A stretch of 64,000 nt of DNA, taken from contig NZ_CP143578.1 in assembly GCF_036352135.1 (NCBI RefSeq), positions 496,001 through 560,000 of the forward strand, given 5' to 3'. Each line of letters begins with the position of its first letter. Position 1 is the stretch's first letter. The stretch comes from Metamycoplasma gateae. Its GTDB lineage: Bacteria; Bacillota_I; Bacilli_A; Mycoplasmatales; Metamycoplasmataceae. The translations under genes and the position numbers were made by a program. Below are positions 1 through 10,724 of the stretch, one piece after another. The notes beneath the pieces were generated by a model. The model worked only from the letters and a program-made list of their open reading frames with translations. It did not search any database and was not told where the DNA came from.

Positions 1-187
1 ATCTTTTCAAAGAGGCTCAAATGAACATTGAAATGGAATTTTGAGAAGAGAATTCAAAAAAGGTTTTAACTTTAATACTATAACTCAAGAAAAACTTGAC
101 TCAGTTGTTAACCAAATAAATAATATGACGCGGGAAATATTAAATTGGAAGACACCATTACAAACCTATTTAGAATATATTAAATAA
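1..187 (+). CDS. IS30-family transposase, C-terminal fragment (partial at window edge)
   Basis: This is the last 61 codons of the transposase, read in the frame starting at base 2 and ending with TAA at 185-187. One internal TGA is tryptophan. The fragment includes the NEHWNG segment and the catalytic glutamate region (GILRREFKKG) that closes the DDE triad of IS30-type enzymes. It matches the C-terminus encoded by the full copy at 12394-13392. Whether this copy is intact cannot be judged from this window. Confidence 0.9.
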
Positions 188-347
188 TTATTATTAACAA
201 AAATTAACATAATAAAATTATGCTTATCTTCATTTGAAAAAATGAATATTTTCTATTTACTTTTTTTGATTTATTAATTTTAAAAAAATAAAATGTATAA
301 TAAAAAAAGCCCAAGGCATTGTGTTGCACTTGAACTTTCTCTTTGGG
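1..347 (+). mobile_element. IS30-family insertion sequence, right end only (copy 1)
   Basis: The first 347 bases are nearly identical to the last 347 bases of the complete copy at 12282-13552, and the left part lies outside the window. They hold the transposase C-terminus and the right terminal inverted repeat, whose outer sequence is CCCAAAGAGAAAGTTCAAGT read inward. The element ends at 347, directly against a 22-bp perfect palindrome (348-369). The end shows an A-run at about 302-308 and the same imperfect hairpin (309-347) that the other copies carry. Confidence 0.9.
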
Positions 348-369
348 CTATAAGAAATATTTCTTATAG
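348..369. terminator. Palindromic terminator hairpin flanking IS copy 1 (probable target duplication)
   Basis: This is a perfect 22-bp palindrome (CTATAAGAAAT and its complement) followed on the plus strand by TTTTTTATTTT, which fits an intrinsic terminator. It abuts the IS end exactly. By analogy with copies 2 and 3, whose target duplications are hairpins, it is probably one of the two target duplicates. The partner would lie left of the window. Confidence 0.75.
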
Positions 370-386
370 TTTTTTATTTTAGTTAT

Positions 387-392
387 TATAAT
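387..392 (+). promoter_or_regulatory. -10 hexamer of rarA
   Basis: A perfect TATAAT ends only 7 bases before the rarA ATG (400). No Shine-Dalgarno sequence precedes that ATG. Transcription would start at or next to the start codon, so a leaderless mRNA is likely. The leaderless reading is an inference from spacing. Confidence 0.6.
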
Positions 393-399
393 TAAATAC

Positions 400-1620
400 A
401 TGAAAATTAATCTAGCTAGCAAGTTACGTCCAAATAATTTAGATGATTTTATTTGTAATAATTCAAAAAATAAATTATTCAAATCAATAATAAAAAATAA
501 GGATTATTCTTCATTTATTTTTTATGGCACACCCGGAAGTGGAAAAAGCACAATCGCAAATATACTTGCTAATTCCTTGAATGCAAACTATGATTATTTT
601 AATGCTGCTATTGGAAAAAAAGAAGATTTAATAATAAAAATAAAGAATAATGACATTTTAATAATCGATGAGATACATCGACTAAATAAAGATAAACAAG
701 ATATCTTACTTCCTTATTTAGAAGATGGTTTTATTACAATGTATGCAACCACAACAGAAAATCCCTATTTTAAAATTAATCCGGCTTTGCGTTCTAGAGC
801 ACACGTAATTGAAATCGATTCACCCACAAAAGATGATATTAAAAAAAGATTAACTAAGATTGCAAATGATTTAAATCTAAATTGACTAAAAAATAATGAA
901 ATACAAAATTTCATTTCGTCAGTATCAAATAGTGATTTTAGAAGCGCAATTAATTTAGTTGAACTTATTGACAAGATTACTGACGAAAAAGATGTAACTT
1001 TAGACATAATAAAGGACATTGTTCCTTCGAATAATTTTTATAGCGATAAAAATGGTGATAGTCATTATAACCTACTGAGTGCATTTCATAAATCTCTTCG
1101 TGGTTCGGACCCTGATGCATCATTATATTGAGGCTTGCTAATTTTAAAAACTGGAAATGTGGATGATTTATTTAGAAGAATGTTATGTGTAGCATATGAA
1201 GATATAGGTTTAGCTAATCCAATAATTGGAGTCGAAACAAATCAAGCTATCTCCGCATTTGAAAGACTTGGACTACCAGAAGGATATTTACCAATTGGAT
1301 TTGCAATCCTAAACTTAGCACTATCACCGAAATCTAATTCAACATATTTAGCAATAAATAGCATAAAAAATCAGTTAGAAACTGGAAATATATTTCAACC
1401 ACCAGCACACTTAAAAGATGCCCATTATTCTTCGGCAGTTAAACTAAATAGAGGAATAAATTATCAATATCCCCACGATTTTAAAAACAACTGAGTAAAA
1501 CAGCAATACTTACCTGATGAACTTAAAAAATTTAAAGCTTATTTTAAACAGCAACAGGGCTGAGAAGAAAAAATAAATAAGTATTGAGATAATATTAAAA
1601 ATAATAAGGAGGAATTATAA
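400..1620 (+). CDS. rarA: RarA/MgsA-type AAA+ ATPase (replication-associated recombination factor A)
   Basis: The protein has 406 codons with five TGA tryptophans. RarA proteins are clamp-loader-like AAA+ ATPases that act at stalled replication forks. Visible motifs are Walker [10 protein letters not shown] near residue 44, Walker [10 protein letters not shown], sensor 1 TTEN, the arginine-finger stretch ALRSRAH, and the C-terminal RarA domain (YEDIGLANP, then [21 protein letters not shown]). The length is normal for the family. Its stop overlaps the pheS start (TAATG), so the two are translationally coupled. The start is the first ATG, 7 bases after a TATAAT. Confidence 0.93.
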
Positions 1621-2558
1621 TGTTTGATTTAGACAAAATAAAAAATATCGAAGATTTAAAACTGTTAAAAAATCAATTCAACAATTCTGCTGAATTAAAA
1701 GACTTGATGGAACAATTAAAAACTGCAAGTAAAGAAGACAAACCAAAAATTGGTATAAAAATTCAACAACTAAAAAAAGAAGCAGAAGATTTTTTTGAAG
1801 CTGCAAAAGAAAAAATTAATAACATCGAAATTCAAACAAAACTTAAAAATGATTTTGTGGATTTTGCAACTCCTGTTCAATTTGAAGGATCGATACATCC
1901 AATTAATTTAGTGTCGCAAAGATTTAGAGAATGACTTTTATTAAATGGATATATTGAACTAAATTATTCTGAAATTGAAAATGATAAATATAATTTCGAA
2001 AACTTAAATATACCTTCGACACATCCTGCAAGAGAAATGCAAGATTCACTATACCTAAATCAACAAGAATTATTAAGAACACATAACACAGGTATTAGTG
2101 CTCGTGCACTCGAACTATATGCTAACGAAGAATTTTCACAATTTTCAATTGGTAAAGTTTATAGAAATGATGAAGAAGATAGAACACACACACATCAATT
2201 TACTCAATTAGATTTAGTTAGTGTTGGTAATGTATCATTTTCTTCATTAATGTATACCTTACAGGAAATGCTTTCATATGTATTAGAAGAAAAAATAAAA
2301 ATTAGATTAAGACCTTCTTATTTCCCTTTTACTGAGCCTAGTGTGGAAGTTGATGTATTTTTTAAAAATAGATGAATCGAAGTATTGGGAGCTGGTATGT
2401 TGAACGAAAAAGTTTTAAAAGCTGCTGGATATACAAATACAATGAACGGATTTGCTGCTGGAATTGGTATTGAAAGAATAACAATGATTAAATACGGAAT
2501 TGATGATATTAGAGAACTATACACAAACGACAAAAGATTTTTAAAACAATTTAAATAG
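1620..2558 (+). CDS. pheS: Phenylalanyl-tRNA synthetase alpha subunit
   Basis: This 312-aa class II aminoacyl-tRNA synthetase catalytic subunit charges tRNA-Phe with phenylalanine as an alpha2-beta2 tetramer with PheT. The sequence shows the N-terminal helical arm, the catalytic start [13 protein letters not shown], motif 2 ([11 protein letters not shown]), the [12 protein letters not shown] segment, and motif 3 [19 protein letters not shown] at 1932 and 2373 are tryptophans. It is somewhat shorter than the typical 335-350 aa because of a short N-terminal arm. A GGAGG site inside the end of rarA serves the ATG. The gene is followed 9 bases later by pheT. Confidence 0.97.
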
Positions 2559-2567
2559 GAGGCAAGA

Positions 2568-4745
2568 ATGTTATTTTCATATAAAACTTTATGTAAATTA
2601 GCAAATCTTAAAAATCATTCAATAGAAGATGTAGTTAATGCAATTAATTCTATTGGTTTTGAAGTTGAAGAATATCATAAATTTGCAGACGTTGAAGGAA
2701 TAAAGTTATGCCGTGTTTTAAAAACATATAAAAATCCTCAAGCTGATCGTTTAACTGTTTGTGAAGTTGAATACGGAGATGGACATAAAGCAATAATTCA
2801 AACAACTGCCACAAACATGAAAGACGGACAATATGTAATGTCTTTTGTGCCTGGATCTAGAAGCAAAAATTTGGTCTTTGAACCTAGAAAAATGCAGGGT
2901 ATAGTTTCTGAAGGAATGTTTGTTGGATTATCTGAAATAGGGTTTGATGAATCGGTTGTTCCTGAAGAATTTAGCGATGGTATTTTTCAATTAGATAAGA
3001 TTGATTTGAATATTGATCCAATTTCTTATTTTGATTTAGATGATTATATGATTGATGTTTCTATTTTATCAAACAGAGCAGATTCACAATCATACCTAGT
3101 AATGGCTAAGGAGCTTGCTGCTTATTTCAAAACAGAAATTAAATGACCAAAAAAAGCCTCTCCAAATCTTTTATCATCTTTTGTAGTTAAAAAGTTAAAA
3201 AATACAAATTCGTTCTCTTTAGTGGAAGCTAATAATATAAATCTTGATTGCTCAATTAATGAAAAAATGTTACTATGAAAACATGGCATTAAAACCTTTT
3301 CAAATGCTGTCGATTTAACTAATTTAGTATTAATCTTTGCCGGAGTTCCGTGTCATGTTTATAACAAAGAAGACTTGGAATCAAACGAATTTAGTGTAGA
3401 TCATTTTTCAGGTAATATAAATATCTTAGGAAATAAAGATATTTCAATAAATAATGGACTATGTATATTTAATGGTAATACTCCAATATCATTAGCAGCA
3501 ACAATTGGTTTTGAAGATAAACAATTTAAAAAAGAAAGTCAAAAAGCTATTTTTGAACTTGCTTCATTCAATATAATGGAAGTAAGAAAAAACGCTAAAC
3601 AAATTAAAATGAATACTAATTCATCCTTAAGAGCAAGCAGAGAAATATCAGAAGGATCAATTATTCTTGCTTATAATTTTTTAGCACAATATCTAACGGA
3701 TTATTCAGCACTAATTAACCCTCCTAAAATTCACAAAAAAACAATTTTAATTGATAAATCATATTTGAACAAATTTGCTGGTTTCAATATTGTTAAAAGC
3801 AAAAAATACGAAGAAGTTATTAATAAACTATCTATTCTTGATTTTAAATTTAAGTCTGATAATTCAACCGCTACTTTCCCAAGTTATAGATATGACTTAG
3901 AAAATATGCAAGACTTTGTGGAAGAAATTTTTAGATTTTATGGATATGATAATTTTCCACTTAAACAACCTAAATTATCAAGATTAAATTATGAAGTTAA
4001 TAAAACATATGAAGTTAATAAAATACTAGCAGCAAAAAATTATTCAAACATTAGAACATACACATTAATTAAACCTGAAGATAATATCTTTAACCCTTTC
4101 GATATTAATGAAGTATTAAATGCTAGTGAATCAAAAAATTACGATCATTCTCAAATAAGATTATCTTTTATTCATAATTTAAACGAAACATTAATATACA
4201 ATAAAAAACAAGGTTTTGAAAAAGGTTCATATTTTGATATAGGCATGATCGGTAGAAAAATGGATGTTCTTGGCATCACATCAAATCAAAAAACTTTTGA
4301 AGAAATTAAAATGGATATAATCTCATTAACAAATAAAAAATTAGAATTTAAACCTAGTTCAAAAGACATTTTTAACCCAAATGCATCAACAGAAATATAT
4401 TTGGATAACAAAATGATTGGATATATTGCTAAAATTCATCCAAAATTAATAAATTCAAATGCCTACTTTGCTGAAATAGAATTGTCTAAATTATCAAATC
4501 AAAAAAATGCTTTCATCAATTATCGTCATGAACCTATAAAGACAAGAGATATAACATTTGAACTTTCAAATAATCAATCTGTAACTAATATCATTGAAAA
4601 AATTAGTTCAATTAAGGGTGTTCATTCTTATGAAATAAAAGATGTATATCAAAAGAATAAAAATACAAGAGCAATTACTTTTACTTTCTTAATTGAGGAT
4701 TGAGCTATTAAAAAACTTGAGCAAATATTTACAACAACAAATTAA
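2568..4745 (+). CDS. pheT: Phenylalanyl-tRNA synthetase beta subunit
   Basis: The protein has 725 aa. It carries the EMAP/CsaA-like tRNA-binding domain (about residues 40-150, with the AIIQTTATNM and FVPGSR stretches), then the B3/B4 editing-type and B5 domains. The C-terminal anticodon-binding FDX-ACB domain begins at YRHEPIKTRDITFEL. It supplies tRNA recognition and proofreading to the PheS active site. The start follows AGGAGG. The TAA stop sits in the loop of the terminator hairpin at 4733-4760. Confidence 0.96.
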
Positions 4746-4760
4746 CGTTGTTGTTTTCTT
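4733..4760 (+). terminator. Intrinsic terminator after pheT
   Basis: An AACAACAA stem (4733-4740), a 7-base loop holding the pheT stop codon, and TTGTTGTT (4748-4755) run into a T-rich tract. It closes the rarA-pheST operon. Confidence 0.8.
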
Positions 4761-4804
4761 TTGTTTTTCATCATTTTTTCCTAAATATGAGAAATAAAAT
4801 AATA

Positions 4805-4810
4805 TATAAT
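4805..4810 (+). promoter_or_regulatory. -10 hexamer of recA
   Basis: TATAAT sits 22 bases before the recA ATG, with a clear GGAGG site between them. I see no SOS-type operator around it. Confidence 0.5.
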
Positions 4811-4832
4811 AAAAAATATTAATGGAGGCAAA

Positions 4833-5831
4833 ATGAGTGAGAATAATATTAAAAAAATTGCTGATATTAATCAAATTTTAAAAGAAATAGAAAAAGAATT
4901 TGGTAAGGAATCAATAATGATATTAGGAGAAGGTCCTGATATTATTCCTGAAACTTTTAGTTCTGGTTCTTTAAGTATCGATAATATTTTAGGAATAGGC
5001 GGTTGGCCCAAGGGCAGAGTAATAGAAATATTTGGACCTGAAAGTAGCGGAAAAACTACATTGGCACTTCATGCAATTTCTGAAATTCAAAAGACCGGTG
5101 GAATTGCTGCTTTTATTGATGCAGAACATTCAATTGATCCAATTTATGCAAAGAATTTAGGAGTTGATATTGGCAATCTAATTTTAGCTCAACCAAGTTC
5201 AGGCGAAGAAGCGTTAGAAATAGTAGATAGATTAGCTAAAACTGGAGCTATTGATCTTATTGTAGTAGATTCTGTCGCTGCATTAGTTCCTGAAGTTGAG
5301 TTAAATGGTGAAATGAAGGATCAAACAATTGGCGCTCAGGCAAGATTAATGTCTAAAGCTTTAAGAAAGATAACAGGTACATTGTCAAAAAATAAAACTT
5401 CAGTAATATTTTTAAATCAAATAAGAGAAAAAATAGGGGTTTTATTTGGCAATCCAGAAACTACTGCAGGCGGAAAAGCATTAAAGTTTTATTCATCAAT
5501 TAGATTGGAAGTAAGAAAATCACAAAATATTACAACAAATGGCGATATAACAGGTAATCAAATAAAATGCAAGGTTGTTAAAAATAAATTAGCACCTCCG
5601 TACAAAAGTGCTCAAATTGAAATTATATTTTCAAAAGGAGTATCAAAAATAGGGGAAATTATACAGTTTGCAGAACAATTCCAATTAATAAATAGAAAGG
5701 GTTCATGATATAGCTATAATGGCGAAAATATTGCTCAAGGACAAATAAATCTGTCTCTTTTATTACAAAGTAATAAAGAGTTATATGATGAAATTTATAA
5801 TCAAGTTATTGAAAAATTAAATTATGAGTAA
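4833..5831 (+). CDS. recA: RecA recombinase
   Basis: This is a 332-aa ATP-dependent strand-exchange protein for homologous recombination. Motifs are Walker A GPESSGKTTLALHA, the LILAQPSSGEEAL stretch, Walker B LIVVDSVAALVPE, DNA-binding loop 1 (EMKDQTIGAQARLMSKALRK) and loop 2 (IREKIGVLFGNPETTAGGKA). One TGA (5706) is tryptophan in the usual GSWY-type C-terminal context. The acidic C-terminal tail of longer RecA proteins is almost absent, as is common in mycoplasmas. The gene is monocistronic, with its own -10 and terminator. Confidence 0.98.
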
Positions 5832-5862
5832 ATAAGTTTTTTCTATCTTATTTACTTTTTTA
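5830..5862 (+). terminator. Intrinsic terminator after recA
   Basis: The stem is AAATAAG (5830-5836) and CTTATTT (5847-5853), followed by ACTTTTTT. It overlaps the recA stop codon. Confidence 0.75.
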
Positions 5863-5913
5863 TTACATATATCTAATGGATAAAAAAATTAAATTATAAT
5901 ATAATTTAATACT

Positions 5914-6717
5914 ATGAAAAAAGAAAAAATAAATGTTTTGTTTCTTGGAGATATTTTTGGAACCCCTGGTATAAACTTTGTAAAAAAACAACTAAAGAAA
6001 ATAATATCAGAAGAAAATGTAGATTTTGTAATAGCCCAAGCAGAAAATGTTTCTGGTAGAAAAGGTTTTATTCCTAAGCACTATGAACAACTTAAGGCAT
6101 GTGGAGTTGATGCATTTACATTAGGAAATCACGTATGAGCAAAAGATGAAATATTAAAGATAATAGACAACAAAGATATTATAAGACCATTGAATATTAA
6201 TGATGAATATCCTGGAAGTGGAATAAGAGTTTTTGATGTACTTGGTTGAAAAATAGCAATTATGTCTTTTATGGGAATTACTTTTAATCCGTTGTTGCAA
6301 CCTTGAAAACAAGAAAGTGCTAACAATTTTTTTGATAAATTTGATGAAGCTTATTCTAATACGGAAGCCGATTACTACATAATAGATTTTCATGCAGAAA
6401 CAACGTCAGAAAAATCTGTTTTTGGATTATATGTAGATGGGAAAGCAGATGCATTAATCGGCACACATACACACATACAAACCAATGATGCAAAGATATT
6501 ACCAAAAGGTTCATATTACCTAACTGACGCAGGAATGTGTGGTCCTAGAGATTGTGCTATTGGGTCCAATTATGAAGAAGTTTATCAGAAAATGAGATAT
6601 GATGGAAGATTGCCTTTTAAAGTGTCAAATAATAAATGCCAATTAAATGGGGTATTATTCACACTTACAAAAAATAAAAACGATAAAAAAATTGAGCTAA
6701 TTAATATTTTGGAGTAG
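5914..6717 (+). CDS. ymdB: YmdB-family metallophosphoesterase
   Basis: This is a 267-aa TIGR00282-type calcineurin-like phosphoesterase; B. subtilis YmdB hydrolyses 2',3'-cyclic nucleotides. Metal-ligand motifs are all present: LGDIFGTPG, AENVSGRKG, LGNHVW, FHAETTSEK, and GTHTHIQT with LTDAGMCGP. A TATAAT at 5895-5900 lies 13 bases upstream of the ATG and no strong Shine-Dalgarno is seen. It is the first gene of a run that continues with nusB 2 bases later, through tlyA, sufS, sufU, dinB and nadD. Confidence 0.95.
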
Positions 6718-6719
6718 AT

Positions 6720-7151
6720 ATGGAAGATATAAATAAAACAAATAACAAAGATAAGTTTTTAATAAAAAAATATAATTTTAGAAAAAATATTATTAACTAT
6801 ATTTATCAATATGAACTTTTTAATATTCAAATCAATACAAGTGAGATTGTAAATAATGAGCTTAATAAAATATCGATAAGCGAAATTTCAACATTAGAAA
6901 TTATCCAATCAAAATATCAAACTCTAAAAAACATTGCAAACAAGTTTTTATTAGAAACATGAACATGAGAAAGAATTAACCCTTTAATAAGAGCTGTTTT
7001 AATTTTTGGCATATATGAATTAACATATAATGAACCAAGGGTTGTTATTAATGAAATGGTTAATATCACTAAGATGTTCGTGCCTGGCGACGACTATAAA
7101 TTCGTGAATAGAATTCTTGATAGAATTTCAAAAGAAATAATTAATAAATAA
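6720..7151 (+). CDS. nusB: Transcription antitermination factor NusB
   Basis: The protein has 143 aa. NusB-fold features are the N-terminal helices with the YIYQYELF motif and the C-terminal signature LIRAVLIFGIYELTYNEPRVVINEMVNITKMF (split here only by its length). The last part, GDDYKFVNRILDRI, is the typical NusB ending. NusB binds boxA RNA with NusE (S10) and promotes rRNA antitermination. TGA at 6960 and 6966 are tryptophans. Seven bases separate it from tlyA. Confidence 0.9.
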
Positions 7152-7158
7152 AATAAAT

Positions 7159-7896
7159 ATGAGAAAAACGTTAAAAGAATTAATAAAAGAAAAGTTTAAC
7201 ATCGATGATAAAACAATAGATTCTCTTGCCTTACAAGGCAAAATTTTTGTTAATAATGAAAAATATATTATAACTTCACTAAAATTTGCTGAGGATTGTA
7301 ATATTGAAATCAAAGACAAAAAAAATCAATATGTATCACGGGGCGCTTATAAATTATTAGAGGCAGTTGATAAATTTAATATTGATGCAAATAATAAAAT
7401 TTGTCTTGATATCGGTTCATCTACTGGTGGTTTTGTGCAAGTACTTTTAGAAAATAATGCAAAAAAAGTATATGCTTTAGATTCAGGCACAAATCAATTA
7501 GATTTTAAATTAAGACAAGATCAAAGAGTTGTGGTTTATGAAAAAACAAATTTAAAAAATATTAATAAATCATTGTTTGAAGAAAAAGTAGAATTAATAA
7601 CCTGCGACGTTTCTTTTATAAGTCTTAAACACGTTTTTGAAATATGTAATAAAACTTTTAACAACATAAAACTGATAACCTTAATAAAACCTCAATTTGA
7701 AGCAAGTAAAAAATACGTTCAACCTGGTGGATATGTAGATGAAATACATCATGAATTTATCAAGAATAAAATTTTAGAGATTGCAAAAAACAATAATTTT
7801 AACCTTGTTGTTCCAATAATAAAAAGTCCTATATTAGGTGATAAATCAAAAAATATTGAATACTTAGCATTTTTTGAAAAGAAGGGAGAAGAATAA
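7159..7896 (+). CDS. tlyA: TlyA-family RNA 2'-O-methyltransferase (S4 plus FtsJ-like domain)
   Basis: The 245-aa protein has an N-terminal S4 RNA-binding domain (residues about 1-60, ending YVSRGAYKLLEAVDKF) and a Rossmann-type methyltransferase with motif I LDIGSSTGGFVQ. Later come TCDVSFISLKHV and LIKPQFEA, typical of the TlyA/YqxC family. Members 2'-O-methylate rRNA cytidines. Old annotations call it haemolysin A, which is not supported by mechanism. The stop touches the next ATG directly. Confidence 0.92.
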   Translation: MRKTLKELIKEKFNIDDKTIDSLALQGKIFVNNEKYIITSLKFAEDCNIEIKDKKNQYVSRGAYKLLEAVDKFNIDANNKICLDIGSSTGGFVQVLLENNAKKVYALDSGTNQLDFKLRQDQRVVVYEKTNLKNINKSLFEEKVELITCDVSFISLKHVFEICNKTFNNIKLITLIKPQFEASKKYVQPGGYVDEIHHEFIKNKILEIAKNNNFNLVVPIIKSPILGDKSKNIEYLAFFEKKGEE

Positions 7897-9072
7897 ATGA
7901 ATATATCAGATAGAAAAAAAATATTTCCTATGTTTAAAAATAATCCTGAAATAGTTTATTTAGATAATGCTGCCTTAACTTTCAAACCCAAAATTGTAAT
8001 CGATAAGGGAGTGGAATACTATGAAAAATATTCGATATCCACAAGAACAGCAGATACAAAACTAGGCATTAAAATAAACCAAGATCTAAAAAATACAAAA
8101 GAAATAATTTCTAAATTTATTGGGTGTAAGGAACAAGAAATAATTTTTACATCAGGAACTACCGATGGTTTAAATCAAATCGCAAAAATGCTTAGCGAAG
8201 TAATTGATAATGGCACAATTTTATTCAGTTTCTTCAATCACTCTTCAGCGATAGTTCCATTTATAGAAACTTTTAAGGACAAAAACATTAAATTCAAATA
8301 TTGTGAAACAAACGATGATTTTTTAAATTCGATTAATGAGGATACAAAATTAGTTGTAATACCCGAATCTACAAATAACTTTCAAATTCAATATAACCTA
8401 AATGAAATATATAAAGAATGCAAAAAATATAATGCTATATTGGTAAATGATTGTGCTCAAGCAATCGTACATAAAAAAATTGTTTTTAATAATTGTGATG
8501 TATTAGCCTTTTCGGGCAATAAAATCTATGGTCCCACAGGAACTGGAGCATTAATAATAAAAGAAGAATTACTGGAAAAATTAAAGCCGGTAAAATGAGG
8601 TGGCGGACAAGTTCAAAATATATTTGATCTATGTGGTTGAAATATTAGAAATTCATCAAGTAAATGAGAACCAGGAACACCTAATTTTAGTGGATTACTA
8701 CAGCTAGGAGCTGCGATTAAATTCTTCACCTCTTTTGATATGGATGAAATGTTTAATGAAGAAAGAAAAATAGCTGAATATGCTTATGATAAATTATTGG
8801 AAGTGCCTGATATTAAAATTGATTCAAAACGTGGAGACAAAATAATTTTATTTAACATTAAAAATATACCTGCTCAGGAGATTGCTTCTTATTTAGGTAA
8901 TAGAAATATTTATGTAAGATCTGGTGCTTTTTGCGCATATAAATTTAAAGAAGTGCCAAACTTATCTAATTCATATGTAAGAATTTCTCTTGCAATGTAC
9001 AATAGTAAGAGCGATATAAATAAGCTGGTAAAAGAATTAAAAAACGGAGGAAATTTCATTGAAATCTTTTAG
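7897..9072 (+). CDS. sufS: Cysteine desulfurase, SufS-like
   Basis: The protein has 391 aa with three TGA tryptophans. It is a PLP enzyme that removes sulfur from cysteine for Fe-S cluster or thiolation use. Visible are the N-terminal YLDNAALTFKP, FTSGTTDGLNQ, the PLP lysine in SGNKIYGPTG (the family usually has SGHK), and the active-site cysteine in RSGAFCAYKF. The next gene encodes a SufU-like partner, overlapping by 14 bases, which supports the assignment as a two-gene sulfur-transfer system. Confidence 0.93.
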
Positions 9073-9481
9073 TAATGTCGAAAAGCAACAAATAATTTTT
9101 AATGCATATTCTAATCCAAAGTTCAAATTAGATAACAAAACCGGGGTTGGTATAAACGAACATTCACAAGTTTGTGTAGATGAAATCGAACTAAATCTAA
9201 AGTTTGAAAATGATTTATTAGTTGAAGCAAAATATTTTGCAAATGGATGTGCAATATTTATATCAAGCATCGAATTAGTAATAAATGAACTTTTAAATAA
9301 AAGTAAGGAAGATATAAAACAAATACTAGAAAATTACTTTAAATTAATTAATAAAGAAGAAATTGAAGAGTCAGTTGATTTAGGGAATTTATACGTTTTT
9401 GAAAATGTTAAAATTCATCTAAATAGATTAGAGTGTGCTTCAATAGTATATAGAGCTTTTAAGAAAGGATTAAATGCCTAG
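9059..9481 (+). CDS. sufU: SufU/IscU-like sulfur acceptor
   Basis: This 140-aa member of the NifU N-terminal family keeps three candidate cysteine ligands: VCVDEI, GCAIF and LECAS, with an aspartate two residues after the first. This fits a zinc-dependent sulfur-acceptor of SufU type. It is translationally coupled to sufS (start inside sufS) and to dinB (8-base overlap). A GGAGG at 9047-9051 serves its ATG. Confidence 0.9.
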   Translation: MKSFSNVEKQQIIFNAYSNPKFKLDNKTGVGINEHSQVCVDEIELNLKFENDLLVEAKYFANGCAIFISSIELVINELLNKSKEDIKQILENYFKLINKEEIEESVDLGNLYVFENVKIHLNRLECASIVYRAFKKGLNA

Positions 9482-10724
9482 CGTTATTTTTCACATTGAC
9501 ATGGATTCATTTTTTGTAAGTTGCGAAAGATCGAAAAATGAAAGTTTAAAAAATAAACCGGTTGTAATTGCTACAAATCAAAAAAGAGCAATAATTTCTG
9601 CTATGTCATATGAAGTAAAGCAACATGGGTTTAAAACTGGCGATCCTTTTTATTTAGTAAAGGAAAAAATTAAAAATTTAATAGTCGTGGAACCTCATTA
9701 TCAGCTATATTCATTGATGTCTAAAAAAATTTTTAATTTTATAAGAGATAAATTTTCACAAAATCTTGAAATTTATTCAATTGATGAATGTTATATTGAT
9801 GTTACAACAAAAGTAAAACAATTTAAATCACCAATTGAATTGGCTAAAATTATTCAAAAATCAATCTTGGATATCTTTAAAATTCCTTGTTCAATTGGAA
9901 TATCATATACTAAATTTTTAGCTAAAATGTCGACAAATAATGCAAAACCATTTGGAATTTTAGAAACTAAAAAGGAAGATATAATAAATAATTTTTACAA
10001 ACTACCTATTAAAAAAATATTTGGAATAGGAAACAGCAGTGCTACTAAATTAAAAGAAATAAACGTACTTACTTATAAGGATTTAGTTAACTGTAAAAAT
10101 GATTTGTTTTTGAAAAAAGTTTTTGGAAAAAATTATTATAAATTAATAGAAGATTTAAAAGGCACAAACGTTTCAAAACAACACATATTACCAAAAGATA
10201 TAAAAAGTATTAGTAATTCAAAAACATTTATGGATTCAGATAAAGATGATGTTTATTATTTGATTGATGAACTAAAAAAAATAGCACTCAATATATCTAA
10301 AAGGGCTAAGGATCAAAACTTAGTAGGAAAAGTTGTTTCCTTATCTTTGAGGCTACAAAACAAAATTTGAATACATAAACATAAAAAAATAGATGGATAT
10401 ACTAACGAATTTGATATCATTTGAAAAAATATAAAATTCTTGTTTAGCCAAATGTGAGATGATAATAAAATAAGAGGCTTAGGTATTGCAATCAGCGATT
10501 TAAAATCAACCTTTAATATACAAAAATCTTTGGATCTATTTAAAAATAGCTCATCTATGAATAAAGTTGAGAAAATAATCAAAGAAAATAATTTTTATGA
10601 AGGAAAAGAAATTTTAAAAACCTTAAAACAGTTTTCTAAAGAAAAAAATATCAATATTGAAAATATAAAATTTTTAAGAAAAAACACAACAATAGGAACT
10701 AAAAAAATTAATTTGGAGGAATAA
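9474..10724 (+). CDS. dinB: Y-family DNA polymerase IV
   Basis: This 416-aa lesion-bypass polymerase has catalytic motifs FHIDMDSFFVSCERS (metal aspartate) and YSIDECYID (Asp-Glu pair). They are followed by the thumb helix-hairpin-helix (GIGNSSATKLKEI) and the little-finger domain. Three TGA tryptophans lie in the C-terminal third. It is embedded between sufU (overlap) and nadD (TAATG overlap). I see no SOS operator in front of it. Confidence 0.94.
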
